Of a stretch of DNA of 64,000 nt, positions 18,197 to 29,116 are shown piece after piece. The notes beneath the pieces were generated by a model. The model did no database searches and was not told the origin of the DNA. It saw only the letters and a program-made list of their open reading frames with translations. Positions within the stretch are counted from its first letter, which is position 1, and every line of letters begins with the position of its first letter. The position numbers and the translations under genes were made by a program. Location of the stretch: the IMG/VR virus record IMGVR_UViG_3300010885_019006, positions 1 through 64,000 of that record; one strand, written 5' to 3'. This DNA is from a virus.

Positions 18197-19737
18197 TAGC
18201 TAACACCTGCACCAGACATCACCCAAGATGTTGAGTTCACCTTAATCAGCGTAGCAAGGCCATATCCTGCAAGTGCGCGTGTACCTGATGTAGTATTAGC
18301 AGCAAGATACAAAAAATCGCTAGTGATGGTGACAGAAATAGGAGAAGTGTTGGAGTTAAAAATAGAGATTGCAGTACCAACGGGAAATGGATTGGCTGCA
18401 TTAGATGGAATTATCACACCAGCAGTGGTCGTGATAATTTTACCCGCGTCTGTATTAGCCAATGTATAAGATGTAGTTTGAGCGTTCGGAGGAAGTCCTT
18501 TGTAACCAACTGCATCGGCAAGATTGGCAGATGTAACTGATCCATTTGAACCAAGTCGTGTATGCTGTGTGAAAGTATCCGTCCCACGGACATATGTGCC
18601 AAAGGATATGTCAGCACCAGAAGCCGCATAGATACGATATTCATTAGAACCTATACCCATACCGTACTGGTTAGTAGAATCATCGTATAGACAAAAAAGT
18701 TTATTACTTTGTAATGAGCCAAAGCTTAAATTAGCATTAGGAGTAGACGTACCAATTCCGATATTACCACCACCAAGAATTGTCAAGCGCGGTATTCCGT
18801 TAGTACCTAAATTTACTGCTGTTGTTGAATCACTCATAGCCGCAGTTAGGGTTGTCCCATTGAAATAACCAAAATAACCAAGACGTGTATCTGAAGAATT
18901 AAAACAAGCGTAATACGGTGAGCTACTTATACTACCACCTTCGATCGTAGAATAATAACCATTAGAAACAGCAGAATGTTTAAATCCATAGTATGATCCA
19001 AAACAGTCAACACGATAAGTAGGAGATAATGTTCCAATACCAAGATTACCGACATTATTGAGTCTCATTCGCTCAGAGCCACCAGTATAGAATTCCATAC
19101 CATGAGGATTAAATGTAGAGTTTGCGCCTCGAACGACAAGAGAAGCACCCGTGGTATTAAAAGCAGTACCTCCGCTAAAATCACGACCACTATTAGTAAC
19201 AGTATGAGTGAAATTAACAAGTGTACCACCACCCGTATTTGCCAATTCTGCACGCAAAGTTGAGTCAACAACATTTACACCATTGGCATTTACAACAATT
19301 CCCGTTCCTGCCTTAACACTAAGTGTTCCCGTTGTAGTAATTGGACCACCAATTAGACCTGAACCATTTGCTACATTTGTGACTGTACCATTTGCTGTGG
19401 TAAGTGATCGCCAATAGACATTACCACTAGGACCTCCCGATGTTAATACACTTAATGAGACTCCAGTACTACCATTAGCCGCAAGTTTATTAGAACTAAG
19501 AGATATAATAGAACTATTTACCGAAAAGCCACCTGAAGGGACTGTTAGTGTATTTGCAGTAAACGTACCAATTAAAGTAGAATTTCGAGGTGATGCAGCT
19601 GTTCCTGTAATACCATTAGTACTATTAGCGGTAACAATTTCGGCAGATAATGAAGAAATCAGTGAATTGGTACGATTAATTGCAGTCTGCCAAGTATCAG
19701 TAAGAATATCAATTGGTGGAATATTGCTATTTGACAT
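18196..19737 (-). CDS. Tail fibre protein with GIGT.P motifs
   Basis: The 513-residue protein carries NVGNLGIGTLSPTYRVD (about 235-251) and NIGIGTSTPNANLSF (about 324-338), motifs found in phage fibres upstream of S74 chaperone or tip domains. No S74 catalytic domain is visible; the C-terminal part is a short beta domain (TTSYTLANTDAGKIITTTAGVI). Probably a host-recognition fibre. It shares the local higher-GC character with the small Ig-like gene downstream. Confidence 0.65.
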   Translation of the reverse strand: MSNSNIPPIDILTDTWQTAINRTNSLISSLSAEIVTANSTNGITGTAASPRNSTLIGTFTANTLTVPSGGFSVNSSIISLSSNKLAANGSTGVSLSVLTSGGPSGNVYWRSLTTANGTVTNVANGSGLIGGPITTTGTLSVKAGTGIVVNANGVNVVDSTLRAELANTGGGTLVNFTHTVTNSGRDFSGGTAFNTTGASLVVRGANSTFNPHGMEFYTGGSERMRLNNVGNLGIGTLSPTYRVDCFGSYYGFKHSAVSNGYYSTIEGGSISSSPYYACFNSSDTRLGYFGYFNGTTLTAAMSDSTTAVNLGTNGIPRLTILGGGNIGIGTSTPNANLSFGSLQSNKLFCLYDDSTNQYGMGIGSNEYRIYAASGADISFGTYVRGTDTFTQHTRLGSNGSVTSANLADAVGYKGLPPNAQTTSYTLANTDAGKIITTTAGVIIPSNAANPFPVGTAISIFNSNTSPISVTITSDFLYLAANTTSGTRALAGYGLATLIKVNSTSWVMSGAGVS

Positions 19738-19740
19738 AAT

Positions 19741-19920
19741 TTATCCGTTTAAAACTTTTAATAAAAGATTTTTAATTTCTGTTAGTTCTTCTTTAAAATC
19801 ATCTATACTCTGTTGCATAGTTTCAATTTTCTGTTTGGTTTCACGTTCTGACTTCAATGACTTTAAATAAGAATCATCAGTATTTATAACAATACCATAC
19901 TTATTTTTTTTAAAGGTCAC
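19741..19920 (-). CDS. Small coiled-coil protein with GTG start
   Basis: A 59-residue frame from a GTG at 19920 that overlaps the stop of the 887-residue virion gene (GTGA) and ends 3 bp before the next ATG. Its sequence (KYGIVINTDDSYLKSLKSERETKQ...MQQSIDDFKEELTEIKNLLLKVLNG) is a predicted coiled coil. The tight coupling and protein-like composition support it as real. It may be a fibre or baseplate accessory peptide. Confidence 0.65.
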   Translation of the reverse strand: MTFKKNKYGIVINTDDSYLKSLKSERETKQKIETMQQSIDDFKEELTEIKNLLLKVLNG

Positions 19921-22580
19921 GCGGATACACCAATAACTTGTATTAGATCAACTTTAGGTGTTAGATATGAAGTATCTGCAAGCAGAACAATTTTGATTTG
20001 CATTGAATCAAATGTATTAAATTGAGCTAATGATGAGTTATAATACTTTGAAATATTGTAGTTATTTACATCATTAAATGCAATGTTCTTATATTTCAGA
20101 TTGTCTACTTTATAACCGGTACCCACTACATTATTTGAAGTGATAGGTTCATTTAATATAATGGCAGTTGAATTAGCAGATGAAATCGAAGCAATAAAAT
20201 AATTCTGTGGTAGCAATCTGTTATAAATCTTAATAACATCACCTGTTGTGACATATGTAGTTGGAGTTACACCAGAAGCAATAATGGTATTACTAAGATA
20301 TGCTGAAGTAAATTTACCAGGTAGATTATTAGCAGATTCAGAATATGGAGGCAAACTCAACTCATATTCAATAAAGTCGGTAGAATCTTGAGTAGAACTG
20401 TATTTTGACTCATTTGTATCATAAATTAACGGAGTCCATGCTTTATCATCAAACGATTCTGGATCTGCGGAATTATGAATTTTAGCGTAAACCTTAATAT
20501 CAGTTCCAGCAGGACGATATGCAGTCATATACATTTTGATATCTTCGGCTGATCTATTAGTTGCAAAAACAACTTTTGATCCAATATGACGACATGCAGC
20601 AAGACCATTACCTGCAATTTCAGTGTCAATAGTAACACCATTTGCATTAATCGTAGTATATGTATTTGAAATAGAATTTTGAATTGTATATAGATGCAAA
20701 ATATTATCTTCAATTGATGGCGCTGAGTGTGCATCAGCAGTCTCATTATTTAAATCAATTGAGATTTTCAACGATTTTTTATTAATAAGCAAATCTGTAT
20801 TTGAATATAAGCCTGAAGTTGAAACTTCGGTTGATCTTGAAAGTATATAAGCATCATATGAGTTTAAATCTTTAACTCGAACATCATTAATTTGGATTGA
20901 ATCACTATTATTAGTAGTATAAGAACCACCACTTAAAGCAGCAAATGTAATATGACTGTTTACTAAAGATGTAGTCGGAGCTTTTACTGTGCCTTTGAGT
21001 TTTATTCTATCAATTGTAAGTACATCAACTGAGGCAATATTTGCAGATGCTCTAGAATCTTCACCAACAATTAAATCATTGACTGTAAACTTAAGTCCAA
21101 CATTTGCAGTAGACCCCGTAAGATATAGTTTATTGTTTACTTCATCTTTAAAATAAACTTTACCTATTGCAGTAACTTTATAGTTAGTAGCCGCAGCAGT
21201 AAAAGGCATTTTGTTAGTTAATTTAAGATTATTATTATCAATAATAGTAGAAATAGTACCAACTTGAGATACAGTTGAGTTTCCGATTACAAGCATCTGA
21301 CCCGCAGTAAAATTCTGGAATAAAGTATTTCCAGTTCCAACAATAAGATTGGAACCTTTAGTAACTGCCACAGTACCATTCGCGGCGGCTACATCTTTAT
21401 AGACATATTCACCACCAATGAATGCACCAGATCTATTTGCAATAGTAAAGAATTCGTAGTTATCATTCACAAAGACTTTATTTGCACTAGTTGATACGTA
21501 TTTGGAAATGTTTACATTAAATTTAAGGTCTTCATTTATTTTTGCTGTAAAAATACTTGAGTTATTTCGTGTGTATAGTTTACCATCTTTTACAACATTA
21601 GAACCTGTAGAGGCTGTATTAGTTCCTACTAATTTATCACCTGTAACATTAGTCCAGAGCTTATATGCAGCATCATCAAACATCACTACTATACCATAGA
21701 ACTTACCTGTATCTACTTTTAGTGGATTTTTTAGATTAAATGTTACCGAATTGGATGCGTCGCTGTATGAGTTGATTTCATCATATGTCTTTTCCGTAAG
21801 TGAAGAAACATAACATCTTGATAGAATAGGTGTGTCATTCTGAACTTCGCATATAGCAATTGTTACAGACGGTTTGCTTTTACCTGATGCATTTACAGTG
21901 ACATTTGGCTTAGATTTAAAGAATAGATCAATGGATGTAATTGAAATATCTTTCTGATTCTTTACAATCTCGGGGTCCGCATAAAATGTCTGAATAAAAT
22001 TATATGAAGCAGGATTGAAATATGTTCTGTCTGCATTGGCAGATACAACTGGTGTTGTCTGCACCACTAGATTATTCTGAATAGCACCTGATGTAGATGA
22101 ACCAATTGGGGTCTTCTTGAAATCTACTACCGGTTCACTTCTAATGTATGGTGGTAGATAGATATACATCTCTGCAAATGAGGTTTTAGTATGACAAGTT
22201 TCTCCAGTACCTCTAAGTTCAAGCTTCTTTGTACCGGCAATAAGTTGTGCAGCTGCACTAGATTTTTCAACCGGTGTAGAAGGAATCAAGTTAGATCGAA
22301 AATAAAACTTAAAAGTGATTCTACCATTTTGATCTGAATATAATTGACCTTCACCTAATGTATAGCCTTCTTGTTTGGCACTAGAAGTAACATTAATGTT
22401 ATCAAGATAAAGCGTATGATATGTATATGGCTTTAGCCCATAAGTAGTTATCTCAAAAGCTTGTTCAGCTAGTAAATAATTTGACTGAATTCCACCCAGA
22501 GGAAAGACTCGAGGTGTTCCGGTATCACCTATTGCTGTAGCATACTGTAGTGATTGACTGGTATTAAAAAACAATGACAT
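19917..22580 (-). CDS. Large virion structural protein (887 residues)
   Basis: I recognise it only as the type of protein that accompanies DUF4815 proteins in T4-like cyanophages and rhizobial phages. The N-terminal part has VFPLGGIQSNYLLAEQAFEITTYGLKPYTYHTLYLD, and the rest alternates beta-rich blocks with Ser/Thr/Asn linkers. The C terminus (NTFDSMQIKIVLLADTSYLTPKVDLIQVIGVSA) resembles a baseplate or fibre-attachment end. Position between gp8 and the fibre region suggests a baseplate-peripheral role. Confidence 0.6.
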   Translation of the reverse strand: MSLFFNTSQSLQYATAIGDTGTPRVFPLGGIQSNYLLAEQAFEITTYGLKPYTYHTLYLDNINVTSSAKQEGYTLGEGQLYSDQNGRITFKFYFRSNLIPSTPVEKSSAAAQLIAGTKKLELRGTGETCHTKTSFAEMYIYLPPYIRSEPVVDFKKTPIGSSTSGAIQNNLVVQTTPVVSANADRTYFNPASYNFIQTFYADPEIVKNQKDISITSIDLFFKSKPNVTVNASGKSKPSVTIAICEVQNDTPILSRCYVSSLTEKTYDEINSYSDASNSVTFNLKNPLKVDTGKFYGIVVMFDDAAYKLWTNVTGDKLVGTNTASTGSNVVKDGKLYTRNNSSIFTAKINEDLKFNVNISKYVSTSANKVFVNDNYEFFTIANRSGAFIGGEYVYKDVAAANGTVAVTKGSNLIVGTGNTLFQNFTAGQMLVIGNSTVSQVGTISTIIDNNNLKLTNKMPFTAAATNYKVTAIGKVYFKDEVNNKLYLTGSTANVGLKFTVNDLIVGEDSRASANIASVDVLTIDRIKLKGTVKAPTTSLVNSHITFAALSGGSYTTNNSDSIQINDVRVKDLNSYDAYILSRSTEVSTSGLYSNTDLLINKKSLKISIDLNNETADAHSAPSIEDNILHLYTIQNSISNTYTTINANGVTIDTEIAGNGLAACRHIGSKVVFATNRSAEDIKMYMTAYRPAGTDIKVYAKIHNSADPESFDDKAWTPLIYDTNESKYSSTQDSTDFIEYELSLPPYSESANNLPGKFTSAYLSNTIIASGVTPTTYVTTGDVIKIYNRLLPQNYFIASISSANSTAIILNEPITSNNVVGTGYKVDNLKYKNIAFNDVNNYNISKYYNSSLAQFNTFDSMQIKIVLLADTSYLTPKVDLIQVIGVSA

Positions 22581-22609
22581 ACTTTAGCTTATCCTTAGAC
22601 TCTATCAAT

Positions 22610-25600
22610 TTAAAAACTGCGGTCCAAATCTCGACCACCACCATAAAGACTCTTAATATGACCACCATAATTCATCTGGTAATTAGTGGTATCGTTTGTA
22701 TTTATCACATTCACCAAAGCGATAGTTGGATAGCACATCTTATATTTATAAATTGCACTAAAATAGCTTAGTGTGTATAAATTAGTTGTAAGAGAAGTAC
22801 CTTTATAGACTCTAACTTTATAGTAAAGACCATTTAATGGATTGTGAGTCGCGGATAGTTTATATTGATCCTCAATCCATCCTCCAAGTCCCGATTGCGG
22901 ACCATACCCTGGTCTGACAGGTAGTCCCCCAGGATGCAATACAGTACCTAAAGATGAATCCAATTTATTCTTAGCTATATCTTCATTTGTAATAGATTCG
23001 GCATATTGTGATGATGTAACAAGAGACCAAGGACCGATAGCTGAAGGGCTTTGGAAAATTTCAATTGCTGTTTTGCTATACGGAGATACCATATACAAAT
23101 CAAATGTATCTGATTCAGTACCAAATGTATAGAAGAATTCATCATATGCATATGGTGCAAAATCAATACTGCTTGGATTTCGCTGTGATTGAATAATGCA
23201 AACTTTAGACTGAGTAGTAACTGGATTTGGTACTGGAGTGGCAGTTACAGGACCATCTGTAGCTTTCTTTTGTGAGATGAATGACGCTTCTAAATATGGT
23301 AAGCTAACATCAGAACTTGGAGTACTAGTATTGATGTTAAATTCTGTTACTGATGGTGCAAGATAACCATCAACAATTGTAGCTCTATAACCTGGGTTTG
23401 ATATATCCGAATGTGTGTAATCTTCAAAGCCATCAACATAGAAACCAAACTTATAACGATCAACATTTGAATTAAGTGAACTTGGAATATTTCTTTTTTG
23501 TGTTAGTGTTTCAACTAATGAAAGAGAAGCATAATATTCAAGTGTTGAGATTCTATTTTCTAATTTAGATATTTCACCCATCGTGTAATTGCGAGGTTGA
23601 AGAATTGAAATATCATTATCACTTAATGTAGTTGTAATTCTATAATTACGGATTCTTCTTGTGATGTATTTCTCATTTGCAATGCCTGTGTCTGCAAATT
23701 TTGTGGTATTTGCAGAAAGTCCATAAGGTACACTTGGATAAGGCGGTATCTTGAGAATATTCAATGTTAATGCATTATCCTGTGCTTCAGGTGAAATAGT
23801 TGTGCCTGGAACACCCTTAATGACTCTGAATTGATTTGATTCATCAACAATAACTCGATCTGATCTTGGTAGATAATATTCAATATCCGCAGTCATAACT
23901 GAATCTGGTGCAGGAAAATAATTGTCAACTGCAGGTGCTTTTATTATACTATTAGCGCTTGGTTCGATAGGATTAATAGGGGCTAAAATAGCACTAGATC
24001 CTGGTATAACATTAGTATTTGTTTGAGGACGAAGATCAATCTGATCTCTTAGATCATAGTATGTTCCAGTAGCACCATATAACTCAGGAATCTCCAATGT
24101 ATTAATAGTATTTGGTGAGTTTGACAAAGTCAATGAATCATTTACAATTGTAGAATAAACTTTTACACCAGAACTTGAAGTGATATAATCAAAGGACACA
24201 AGTAAATAATCACTTGTAGATAAAGTTGAAATTGTATTTGGCTTCTTATAAAGATATGAGATGCCATAATAATCTTCATTTTGATTGTGATCAATATAAT
24301 AATCATTTGTTACATCAAACACTGTATTTGAGGCGGTATCTGTAAATGTAGCATTAGAACCTTTAAAGACTTTATTAAGTCTAAATACATCAGACACACC
24401 AAGAGCCCAAGGTCCTGTATTACTACTCACATTATTTGCCAGACGAAGTCTTACATACTTAGTTCTATTGACTGTTTTTGCGGTTGGTGAACTTGCTGTT
24501 GATTTAACATTATGTGTAACAACCAAAGAAGCACCAGCAAGTGTAGTAGTTCCTACATTTATTGTCAACTGATTTGTAGAGTTAATGGTAATAGTTCTAT
24601 TCGAGCTTGCAAGTGAAATTGCAACATTAGCAGGAAAATACACTGAATAAGTGTTATTTGTGAGTGTTACACCTGCTGTATTGGAAAGTTGTAAAAGTGA
24701 ATTATTACTAATATTGGTGACTTGCTTAACTGTACCATCCGCAAATCGAATATAATCTCCAGTCAATAAATCTTGAGTAAATGCTGTACTTGATCCAATA
24801 ACAACATTTGATGAAGCACTAGTTGTAACAGAACCACTTAGATTTACAGCCGAGCGGATATCTGTAGTTGGGATTATAGTAAAATCTTTTTCTTGTGTAC
24901 TTGATAGAATTCCACTATATGGGAATGATCCACTACCTAACGTGATTGTAGCTAAACCTGTTGTTGCCAATGTTGAAGGTGAATTGGTTCTATAAGTGTA
25001 AGAAATGTTACTGATGGTTTTTATAGCATCTTGACCGCCATAAAAAACAAGAGATGAAGATGAAGTATCCTTAAGTACGGCAAATCCATTCTCAAGAATT
25101 AAATCACATACTGCTTGTCTACTGCTTGAATAATAGATTGATCTAACATTGTTGAAGTTAGATCCTGGGTTCATTCTAATATCAAAGAGATATACTCTAT
25201 AGACACCAGAAGATGAACCTTGAACTCCTGAGTCTTGAATGATTGATCTAATTCTAGCAGTGCCGATTACTTTACCGGTTACTGGAGTAAACGATGCTCG
25301 TTCTTTAGTAAGATATTGAGTTGCTGTATCATAGAGTGACACTAACACACCTAGATTGAAATCAAATATACCACCAAGTTCATTCACATAAACATAATTG
25401 CCATAATTTAATGAAATAGTAGTCCCAACACCCATAGCCGTATCAATTGCTTTGTCAACAGACTGTTCATAATTATAAACAGTCTGAATTCGATTTCCAT
25501 TAATATAAGCAGTACCAGGATCAATTAAAACATTGAACTTTGTAGCTTCATCAGCAAATGAATCTGGGGATTTTGTATTAATAAGAAATGGATCTAGAAC

Positions 25601-27028
25601 ATAATTGCCAGCGGTCTCAAATGAACGTTGAGCAATATCCTTTTCAATTACATTATAGACAGTTTGTCTATTTTGCTTATATGGCAGACCTTCAGAAAAT
25701 TCAGCAACATAAAGGTAGTCATCAGGAATATCAGATTTTATTTTATCAATAACGATTAGTTCTGGTGTGAGCTTTAGGCGATTTGCTCCAGGTGCTGTAT
25801 AGTTTGGAGATCCTGTAGCATTGTCAAGTAGACTTTCATCTTGATTTGATGATACAATAGTTTCCACAGTCTGGAAACCTACAGATTTTTGATCTGGGGT
25901 ATTTGTATACTTGTCTACAATTAGGAGCTGTTCTGAAACTCTAGAGAAATAGCCTTTTTGGTAAATAATACCTTCACCAACAGTCATACCATAAGTAGAA
26001 CCCGTTGGGTTATCACTAGATGCAATTGTGACTTTTGTAAGATAGTTTTGAGAAGTAGCACTGAATAGATCAATATCATTTTCTGATGCATTTATAGATA
26101 ATATTGAGACTGATGGTGGCACCAAATATCCAGTACCTTTTGATGTCATATTAACACTTTTTACTTGTTTTAAACTATCAGTCAAAAGAGTTGCGGTGGC
26201 ACCAGCACCAAGAATTTGAGAAACCTTAATGACTTCACCAGACGAACCAACTTTCTGGATTGAATCACCTACATTAAATGTCCAACCTTTTGAATTACCT
26301 ATGTGTAGATCTTGTTTTCTTGGTTTAATCTGTAATATTAAAGCATCATTAAGTGTATTTGAATCAGGTGTAGCAATAATTTGAACATTTGCAATACCAT
26401 TTGTGATGTAATCACCTGAACTCAATGATGTAGTAAATGTTTTTCCATTATTAGCATTCTGGATTGCAATGGCAGATAGAATAACTACTTTGTCTGTATT
26501 AAAAAAATTCTGTGAAGGATTAGTAACTGTAATCTTCTCAACTACATTAAGTGGATTAAATACAGTCAATAAACCACCTGCTTCAAATGTATTTCTAGAA
26601 CCTGCCAAACTATCTTGACCTGAGTTAATATAACGCAGATATAAAGTATTTAGATTTGGTTTCTTAGATTCAAAACCTGAATCAGTTTTAATAATAGCAG
26701 CAGTGAGAGGAATAATATTATCCTGATTCTTCACTCTATATCCCGCATAGTTTGAAACTACCACAGGAGTTGAATCAATCTCGACATCTTTAAGTTTTAC
26801 GTATTTTAAATCATCATGAAATGCAATATCACAGCCGCTGATAATTGTACCAGTTCTAAAGATATTATCACCAAAGTGCTCAATTTGCTTTTGGAGTAAA
26901 GTCTGAAGCTGATTTAATTCGCGAGCCTGAACGGATACTCCAGGTCTAAATAGAATCTTATAATAATCACTTTTTTCATTATAGTCATCAAAATAAGGTG
27001 ACACGCTTAAGTCATTTTGTATTGACAT
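22610..27028 (-). CDS. DUF4815-type large virion protein (1472 residues)
   Basis: The N terminus (SVSPYFDDYNEKSDYYKILFRPGVSVQARELNQLQTLLQKQIEHFGDNIFRTGTIISG, residues 8-65) is the DUF4815 signature of large structural proteins in T4-like phages. It continues with long beta-rich regions and a C-terminal segment with many aromatic residues. Probably a baseplate-associated or fibre-carrying protein. It sits directly downstream of gp8 with a 5-bp gap. Confidence 0.7.
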   Translation of the reverse strand: MSIQNDLSVSPYFDDYNEKSDYYKILFRPGVSVQARELNQLQTLLQKQIEHFGDNIFRTGTIISGCDIAFHDDLKYVKLKDVEIDSTPVVVSNYAGYRVKNQDNIIPLTAAIIKTDSGFESKKPNLNTLYLRYINSGQDSLAGSRNTFEAGGLLTVFNPLNVVEKITVTNPSQNFFNTDKVVILSAIAIQNANNGKTFTTSLSSGDYITNGIANVQIIATPDSNTLNDALILQIKPRKQDLHIGNSKGWTFNVGDSIQKVGSSGEVIKVSQILGAGATATLLTDSLKQVKSVNMTSKGTGYLVPPSVSILSINASENDIDLFSATSQNYLTKVTIASSDNPTGSTYGMTVGEGIIYQKGYFSRVSEQLLIVDKYTNTPDQKSVGFQTVETIVSSNQDESLLDNATGSPNYTAPGANRLKLTPELIVIDKIKSDIPDDYLYVAEFSEGLPYKQNRQTVYNVIEKDIAQRSFETAGNYVLDPFLINTKSPDSFADEATKFNVLIDPGTAYINGNRIQTVYNYEQSVDKAIDTAMGVGTTISLNYGNYVYVNELGGIFDFNLGVLVSLYDTATQYLTKERASFTPVTGKVIGTARIRSIIQDSGVQGSSSGVYRVYLFDIRMNPGSNFNNVRSIYYSSSRQAVCDLILENGFAVLKDTSSSSLVFYGGQDAIKTISNISYTYRTNSPSTLATTGLATITLGSGSFPYSGILSSTQEKDFTIIPTTDIRSAVNLSGSVTTSASSNVVIGSSTAFTQDLLTGDYIRFADGTVKQVTNISNNSLLQLSNTAGVTLTNNTYSVYFPANVAISLASSNRTITINSTNQLTINVGTTTLAGASLVVTHNVKSTASSPTAKTVNRTKYVRLRLANNVSSNTGPWALGVSDVFRLNKVFKGSNATFTDTASNTVFDVTNDYYIDHNQNEDYYGISYLYKKPNTISTLSTSDYLLVSFDYITSSSGVKVYSTIVNDSLTLSNSPNTINTLEIPELYGATGTYYDLRDQIDLRPQTNTNVIPGSSAILAPINPIEPSANSIIKAPAVDNYFPAPDSVMTADIEYYLPRSDRVIVDESNQFRVIKGVPGTTISPEAQDNALTLNILKIPPYPSVPYGLSANTTKFADTGIANEKYITRRIRNYRITTTLSDNDISILQPRNYTMGEISKLENRISTLEYYASLSLVETLTQKRNIPSSLNSNVDRYKFGFYVDGFEDYTHSDISNPGYRATIVDGYLAPSVTEFNINTSTPSSDVSLPYLEASFISQKKATDGPVTATPVPNPVTTQSKVCIIQSQRNPSSIDFAPYAYDEFFYTFGTESDTFDLYMVSPYSKTAIEIFQSPSAIGPWSLVTSSQYAESITNEDIAKNKLDSSLGTVLHPGGLPVRPGYGPQSGLGGWIEDQYKLSATHNPLNGLYYKVRVYKGTSLTTNLYTLSYFSAIYKYKMCYPTIALVNVINTNDTTNYQMNYGGHIKSLYGGGRDLDRSF

Positions 27029-27033
27029 TTAAA

Positions 27034-29061
27034 TCAGAACTCCAGGATTATTTTAATAGTTTCAGATTGAGTAGGTGATCTGGTAATATAATTGATATTT
27101 TCCAAATATACAATGTCGCCAGAATCTCTAATAAGTTCACCATCATATTTATACTGATATGTAAACAATCCACCACTAGTAGAACCAGTAATGGTTCCTA
27201 GTTTGAAGATGTTCTTAGGATTTGTTACATATAAAATATCATTATTTATACCTGAAACGTTATTAGCTGCAAACAATACGGCTGAAGGAGACGAGATGGT
27301 TTGAATGTCGTCCTGGATTAATGTCTCATTAGTTACAAATATATCGGAATCAATAGTCCCTACAAATCCAGTAAGTTGATTAAACTCAGTAAAATTAGAT
27401 GCCGGTCTTCCGTTTACGGTAATATAGGATGAAGATACAGAATTTATAGTAGCCGTACAATTAGAATCTGAACCAACCAAACTTGTGGTATTACCAAAGT
27501 TTCTAGGAATCACATTAGTAAGATTAAGAATTGTATTATAATTATATGCAGTAACTATACCAAACGGTACGGTTTCTACCAAAGTTATTTTACAATTTGC
27601 ATCTGTGAATGTAGGATATTGATCTAACATTACAGTATTTGTGTCAATAATTGTTGATATATTTGCAAATAGATTTTGATATCCATTTGTAATGATAACT
27701 TGATCATTACTTCGCACCGAAGAACCAAAATTGGAATCATTACTAGTTATGATTTTGGTATTAGATTGAATAGAAATATTACCATTTAGATTATAAGGTC
27801 TATAACGATATACCATTTCACCAGAATTAAATGCACCAATTAAAGTATCTGGATTAAGTGAAATTGTTACATTTGCATAAGCGGGATCTTTAAGAATGCC
27901 AATTGTTCCATATCCATTATAGGAGATATTGTTGCTAAATGTAGTGGATACACATACTTTATTAGCAAAAAGTTCTTCAGCTAAATTAGACCCATGACCA
28001 TAAATAGGAGATATAATAGGATTTATTATGCAATTTGATGTTACACCAACAGACCCATCAGCTGCTATATATGCTGAAATACTTCGATAGCCGGATCCAG
28101 GTCTAATAACTTCGATCTGAGATACCGAATTTCCTGTATTGGATGAAATAATAGCTCTAGCAATACAAGTATTGGATAATGAAACTGTATCGTTAAGATC
28201 TTGAATTAAAACTTTTGGATAAATTTCATACAAATCACCCGCGCTAAGATTCAAAGTAAATGGTGAATCTATAACGACAACTCGATTAGGACCAGTTATA
28301 TTATATTGTATAATGGTTCTATATTGAGATTGAGAATTATTTGCGGAGGTGACTTTCATCAAACAGCCGGTATAGAATGAATTTAAAATTGAAGCATTAA
28401 TGTCTAAAGCATATTGAGTAGAACTGTTATTATAGTTAATACTTGCAGTAGATGTAAATGAACCAAGTGTATAGTTATTATAGCCAAAACCTGGTTCGGT
28501 TATTTCTATAACTTCAATACCACCAAGATTTTTTGTAACTTGACCGTTCTGAGATGTGTCAACAGGAATATAATCATTGCTACCAAACTTACGATACATA
28601 ACGTCACTAATTGTGTATAGATATTTCCAGACGTAGCCATCTGTCATTGAATATACTAAAGTAGAATCGGTACCTGATGGTTGATCTGTAGAAGCAGCTC
28701 CTTGATTATTGTCAAGACACTTATAGACATTGTAATTAGAACCTTCGGATACTGTAACATAAAATGACTTTGAATAAAGTTCGGTATCAGCAGGATTATA
28801 CATTGTGTATACTGTATTAGATACCCAAACATAATTTTTTGTTGTAAGACTAACGTCCGTACCTTTAAGTTTATTACCAAAAAGCATTGAACTATAAGTA
28901 TCAGTATCCGCCATAATAGAATCAGATGGAAAGGTAAGACTATTTTGTGGAATAGGATTTGCAGCAAAAATATAGTATGTTGAGTTATTCTCAACGTCAT
29001 ACTTAAATGTTTCTGCAAATTTTGTGTTTAGCTTTTTTAGAACTTTTTTATAAGTATTCAT
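27034..29061 (-). CDS. 8: Baseplate wedge subunit gp8
   Basis: The 675-residue protein has the gp8 pattern in its N-terminal third: SMLFGNKLKGTDVSLTTKNYVWVSNTVYTMYNP (about 58-90), FYVTVSEGSNYNVYKCLDNNQGAAS and TDGYVWKYLYTIS. It is longer than T4 gp8 (334 residues), as in cyanophages, because of repeated beta domains in the C-terminal two thirds. Late promoter 29091-29098 lies 30 bp upstream. Its order beside gp7 and gp6 supports the call. Confidence 0.7.
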   Translation of the reverse strand: MNTYKKVLKKLNTKFAETFKYDVENNSTYYIFAANPIPQNSLTFPSDSIMADTDTYSSMLFGNKLKGTDVSLTTKNYVWVSNTVYTMYNPADTELYSKSFYVTVSEGSNYNVYKCLDNNQGAASTDQPSGTDSTLVYSMTDGYVWKYLYTISDVMYRKFGSNDYIPVDTSQNGQVTKNLGGIEVIEITEPGFGYNNYTLGSFTSTASINYNNSSTQYALDINASILNSFYTGCLMKVTSANNSQSQYRTIIQYNITGPNRVVVIDSPFTLNLSAGDLYEIYPKVLIQDLNDTVSLSNTCIARAIISSNTGNSVSQIEVIRPGSGYRSISAYIAADGSVGVTSNCIINPIISPIYGHGSNLAEELFANKVCVSTTFSNNISYNGYGTIGILKDPAYANVTISLNPDTLIGAFNSGEMVYRYRPYNLNGNISIQSNTKIITSNDSNFGSSVRSNDQVIITNGYQNLFANISTIIDTNTVMLDQYPTFTDANCKITLVETVPFGIVTAYNYNTILNLTNVIPRNFGNTTSLVGSDSNCTATINSVSSSYITVNGRPASNFTEFNQLTGFVGTIDSDIFVTNETLIQDDIQTISSPSAVLFAANNVSGINNDILYVTNPKNIFKLGTITGSTSGGLFTYQYKYDGELIRDSGDIVYLENINYITRSPTQSETIKIILEF

Positions 29062-29090
29062 AATCTTAAGTTATACCTTAAAGTTTTTTA

Positions 29091-29098
29091 TATTTATA
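29091..29098 (-). promoter_or_regulatory. T4-type late promoter upstream of gp8
   Basis: TATAAATA on the minus strand, 30 bp before the gp8 ATG, inside the 55-bp gap after gp7. Confidence 0.75.
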
Positions 29099-29116
29099 TC
29101 TATTTTACTGCTTAAG